From: Thermococcus cleftensis
Lineage (GTDB): Archaea; Methanobacteriota_B; Thermococci; Thermococcales; Thermococcaceae
NCBI RefSeq assembly: GCF_000265525.1
Contig: NC_018015.1
Span: forward strand, 1,834,322 to 1,898,321
Length of the DNA stretch: 64,000 nucleotides
Direction of reading: 5' to 3'
The notes under the pieces were generated by a model. That model was not told where the DNA came from, searched no databases, and saw nothing but the letters and a program-made list of their open reading frames with translations. Below are positions 61,343 to 64,000 of the stretch, piece by piece (positions within the stretch are counted from its first letter, which is position 1; every line of letters begins with the position of its first letter). A program made the position numbers and the translations under genes.

Positions 61343-62268
61343 TCCTCCTCCCTCCTGTAAATAGCCTTCAGGAAGACGTCCTCCAGGCTTGGCTCCTCCA
61401 TCTCGAGGCTGAGTATCGTAACGCCCCTTGACGAGAGGTGCCTTGACAGCCATTCCCTAACATCGGTTCGCGCGAAGATGATGGCCCTGTTGGGTGCGAG
61501 GCGCTCCACGCGGGTTATTGAATCGTGCTCCAGTTCGGGAAGGGGCTCCTTGGTTTCTATCTTTATCTCGTACCCTTCGAGCTCCATAAAGCGCTTCTTT
61601 ATCTCCGAAACTGGCCCAATGGCCTTGAGCCTTCCACGAACGATGATACCCACCCTGTCGCTCAGCTCCTCCACTTCGCTGAGAACGTGGCTGGAGAAGA
61701 AGACCGTCCTGCCTTCCCGCTTGTACTCCCTTATTATGTTCTTGACGAGTATTGCCCCCTCTGGATCCAGACCGCTCGTCGGCTCGTCCAAGATAAGCAG
61801 TTCTGGGTCGTTGATGAGGGTCTGGGCTATTAAAAGCCTCTGCTTCATTCCCTTCGAGAAGGTCTTGGCCTTTCTGTAGCGAACCTCCCAGAGGCCGACC
61901 ATCTTGAGTAGCTCGGTTATTCTCTTCTCCTTCTCCGCGTTGCTGAGGCGGTAGAAGTTCGCGAAGAACTCGAGGTTCTTCCATGCCGTCAGCTCGCCGT
62001 AGACGGTGGCGTTCTCTGGCAGATAGCCGATGCGCTCTTTTATTCCCAGGGGGTCCTTTAAGAGATCCCTCCCGAGTATCTCCACTCTGCCGGAGTCGGG
62101 GATTATTATGCCGAGCATGCTGAGTATGGTGGTGGTCTTCCCGGCGCCGTTGGGCCCGAGGAATCCGAAGACCTCACCCTCGAGAACCTCGAAGCTCAGC
62201 CCATCGACGGCCCGGAAGTTTCCGTACGACTTTCTGAGGTTCTCCACCAGTATCGCGCTAGTGGGCAT
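61339..62268 (-). CDS. ABC transporter ATP-binding protein
   Basis: 309 residues with Walker A GPNGAGKTT, Q-loop YLPENATVYG, signature FSKGMKQRLLIAQ, Walker B LLILDEPTSGLDP and H-loop FFSSHVLSE. It has the C-terminal extension common in ABC-2 ATPases. ATG 62268 is favoured by GGGGTGCC; GTG 62277 is an alternative. First gene of the operon. Confidence 0.9.
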   Translation of the reverse strand: MPTSAILVENLRKSYGNFRAVDGLSFEVLEGEVFGFLGPNGAGKTTTILSMLGIIIPDSGRVEILGRDLLKDPLGIKERIGYLPENATVYGELTAWKNLEFFANFYRLSNAEKEKRITELLKMVGLWEVRYRKAKTFSKGMKQRLLIAQTLINDPELLILDEPTSGLDPEGAILVKNIIREYKREGRTVFFSSHVLSEVEELSDRVGIIVRGRLKAIGPVSEIKKRFMELEGYEIKIETKEPLPELEHDSITRVERLAPNRAIIFARTDVREWLSRHLSSRGVTILSLEMEEPSLEDVFLKAIYRREEE

Positions 62269-62368
62269 ATAAGGCACCCCTGATGAAAGTAAAATCCTGC
62301 TAATTTCGAGTGTAGTTGGGGGTCAGGGTTTTAAACTTTACTGCCCCAGCCATAGTGGAGGGATAGGA

Positions 62369-62845
62369 ATGGGTGAGCTGACTCACGTGGACGAGAAGGG
62401 CGTCAAAATGGTTGAAGTCGGCCATAAGAAGGAGGTCTTCAGGAAGGCGGTCGCTAGGGGAAGGATAAGACTCAGACCGGAGACAATAGGGCTGATAAGG
62501 GCAGGGAAGACGAAGAAAGGGAACGTCATAGCCACCGCGCAGATAGCGGGAATACTGGCGGTTAAGAAAACCCCCGAGCTGATCCCCCTCTGCCACCCCA
62601 TACCTCTAACAGGGGTTGACATAACCTTCGAGTTCGGCGAGGACTACATAGAAGCCACCTGCGAGGTCCGCGCGACGTACAAGACGGGCGTCGAGATGGA
62701 GGCTCTGACCGGCGTCACCGTTGCGCTCCTAACCATCTGGGACATGGTGAAGGCTGTCGAGAAGGACGAGAACGGCCAGTACCCGTTTACGAGGATAGAG
62801 GATATCCGCGTTGTGGAAAAGGTCAAGGGTCAGTTCGAGCAGTAG
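62369..62845 (+). CDS. moaC: Cyclic pyranopterin monophosphate synthase MoaC
   Basis: 158 residues: [52 protein letters not shown] and DENGQYP are the family signatures. MoaC acts in the first phase of molybdopterin/tungstopterin synthesis, which the AOR-family enzyme here would need. The TTTTAAACTTT box near 62330 gives a short leader. Its 3' end overlaps a converging broken gene by 16 bp. Confidence 0.96.
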   Translation: MGELTHVDEKGVKMVEVGHKKEVFRKAVARGRIRLRPETIGLIRAGKTKKGNVIATAQIAGILAVKKTPELIPLCHPIPLTGVDITFEFGEDYIEATCEVRATYKTGVEMEALTGVTVALLTIWDMVKAVEKDENGQYPFTRIEDIRVVEKVKGQFEQ

Positions 62846-63337
62846 TCCAGCACGAAATACTGAATCAGCTTTACCACACCTTCGAGGGGAAACCCGAGGA
62901 ATAACAGCAGGAACGTCCCGAGCGGATATTCCCTAAAGTAACTCCAGACGAGCCACCACACAGCTCCCCAGATTATGATGCGGGGTATCTCCATTATGAC
63001 CATTGATTTCCGGGAGACCTCCCTAAGGAGAAAGCGCTTAAGCCCGTTCTCGTCCCGGATAAGGTAGAGGTTTCCACTCTGCCAGCCCCGTCCGATTGCC
63101 CTTTTTTTCTCCCCTCGCGACGTACGTTCTCCTTCCGAACTTCAGGACGTAGACGTTCTCTCCGTAGCTGGACGCGAGAAAGGACTCAACGGCAAGCTCC
63201 CTGTCCACGTCCTCTGATAGCTCCGACACGTGGAAGCCCTTCCTTCGGAATCCCTCGATGATCCTCTCCCTCTCGAACTTGCTGAGGTCAAGCACCTTGA
63301 CGCGGCAACAGGGGTCTAGGAGCCTCTCGAAGAACAC
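62830..63337 (-). pseudogene. Frameshifted membrane-protein gene
   Basis: The first part, from ATG 63337 (MFFERLLDPCCRVKVLDL), reads to RRTYVARGEKK, then leaves its frame at a run of seven A (minus strand; T7 at 63102-63108). In the next frame a good protein continues: RAIGRGWQSGNLYLIRDENG, with two membrane helices (RIIIWGAVWWLVWSYF and TFLLLFLGFPLEG), ending DYCSN at 62830-62832. Six A instead of seven would restore one protein of about 168 residues. Sequencing error, phase variation, recent mutation or programmed frameshifting are possible. Function unknown. Confidence 0.75.
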
Positions 63338-63428
63338 CGCCTTACCCCGATAGATAGTATTGAGCTAAACACTTATAAACGTTTTTCTTTGAGGTAACTT
63401 TTTTAGCGGGTCCGCCTTCACTTAAGCG

Positions 63429-64000
63429 ATGGCGCTCAAGCTCAACCCCGAGGCTAAGGCGATATACCGCTCAATCCGCGAGGAGATAAAGAAACGGCTA
63501 GTCCTTTCTGGGAGCTCCCCAATCCTCGATGATTTTGAGCCGGTCTCAAGCCTAGACGAGATTCTCAAGAGGCAGGCTTATCTCCGCGAGAACCTCCCCA
63601 GGGTTGGCTCCGAACTGAGGGGGCACCTGAAGAGGATTAAGCCCATCAAGTTCCGCCGCGACTACCTCCACGACAGGATTCTAATAGTCGATGAGGAGGA
63701 GATTGAGAGTGCCCGGGAACTCGGTCTCTGCGAGGTCTCCGCGAACCCTGAGGATTCGGAGGGCTACCCGATAGTCCTCAGCACATTAGGCTATGGCATT
63801 GACGTCGAGCTCGTCCCCTCCCAGATAGCCCCGGAGCTGTACATCATGCCCCTCTGGGAGAACAGGGAGACTCTCGAAGCGCTGGCCGAGATAGGCGAAC
63901 TGACCGGCCGGAAGAGCGTCGCCCCCCGGATTCTTGAGGCACTGAGGAAACTTGGCGAAGTCATGGAAAGGCGAAAGCTCCTCGATAGCCTTGAGGAGCT
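63429..64000 (+). CDS. Probable MutS-like protein, N-terminal part (cut by window end)
   Basis: 190 codons open to the window edge, starting MALKLNPEAKAIYRSIREEI. The segment SGSSPILDDFEPVSSLDEILKRQAYLREN resembles the start of the MutS core and of MutS2/MutS5-like archaeal proteins. No Walker A is in view yet, so the call rests on weak similarity. A TTATAAACG box near 63375 lies upstream. Confidence 0.45.
   Translation, partial: MALKLNPEAKAIYRSIREEIKKRLVLSGSSPILDDFEPVSSLDEILKRQAYLRENLPRVGSELRGHLKRIKPIKFRRDYLHDRILIVDEEEIESARELGLCEVSANPEDSEGYPIVLSTLGYGIDVELVPSQIAPELYIMPLWENRETLEALAEIGELTGRKSVAPRILEALRKLGEVMERRKLLDSLEE

Overview
The window is about 64 kb of a hyperthermophilic euryarchaeon, almost certainly a Thermococcus species. 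Signs of this are archaeal EF-2 and EF-1alpha/S10, an AOR-family tungsten oxidoreductase, ABCE1, archease beside a tRNA m5C methyltransferase, an intein-bearing RtcB, a Taw2-like wyosine enzyme, TATA boxes of the TTTATAA/TTTAAA type and GGTG/GGAGG ribosome binding sites. Genes are tightly packed, often with ATGA or GTGA overlaps. All calls come from reading the sequence; no database search was run.

Layout. 1-1628: the end of McrB and a full McrC (restriction). 1781-2584: MptA (pterin synthesis). 2818-6258: a secreted Tyr-rich peptide gene followed by membrane-anchored proteins, an ABC permease and an ABC ATPase, flanked by a short direct repeat. 6305-12277: HD phosphohydrolase, EF-2, EF-1alpha, S10 and tRNA-Ser(GGA), with a structured leader or small RNA before EF-1alpha. 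12505-18005: AOR-family enzyme, a 55-residue four-Cys protein, Taw2-like methyltransferase, a box C/D sRNA directly before a Cas4-like nuclease, an MBL hydrolase and a small histone-fold-like protein. 18146-20328: two genes for cyclic 2,3-diphosphoglycerate synthesis. 20303-26288: two-domain phosphoesterase, CBS protein, class II amidotransferase, HsdR-N-like nuclease, HypE-like protein and a surface protein. 26506-28281: ABCE1.

28350-45102 is a large type III-A CRISPR-Cas region. It holds a membrane-anchored CARF protein, a CARF-PIN protein in a run with a polytopic membrane protein and Cas6, array 1 (7 repeats), cas10-csm2-csm3-csm4-csm5-CARF/wHTH-csx3-cas2, array 2 (16 repeats) and cas1. 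Both arrays are preceded by homologous leaders of about 700 bp. Cas10 keeps the GGDD cyclase motif but has lost the HD nuclease motif. With three CARF proteins and a Csx3 ring-nuclease homologue nearby, the locus looks built to act mainly through cyclic oligoadenylate signalling, partly at the membrane.

45238-49140: two small paralogous proteins, an AAA+ ATPase with three 16-bp iterons at its start, IMPACT-family protein, HAD hydrolase, PAP2-like membrane protein and tRNA-Thr(CGT). 49164-52704: two membrane proteins, a DMT transporter, a glycosyltransferase and PanB. 52796-58249: VapBC, archease, Trm4, a PUA-like protein and RtcB with a 481-residue intein at its catalytic cysteine. 58293-64000: an ABC operon with a large NEW3-like secreted protein, MoaC, a frameshifted membrane-protein gene and the start of a MutS-like gene.
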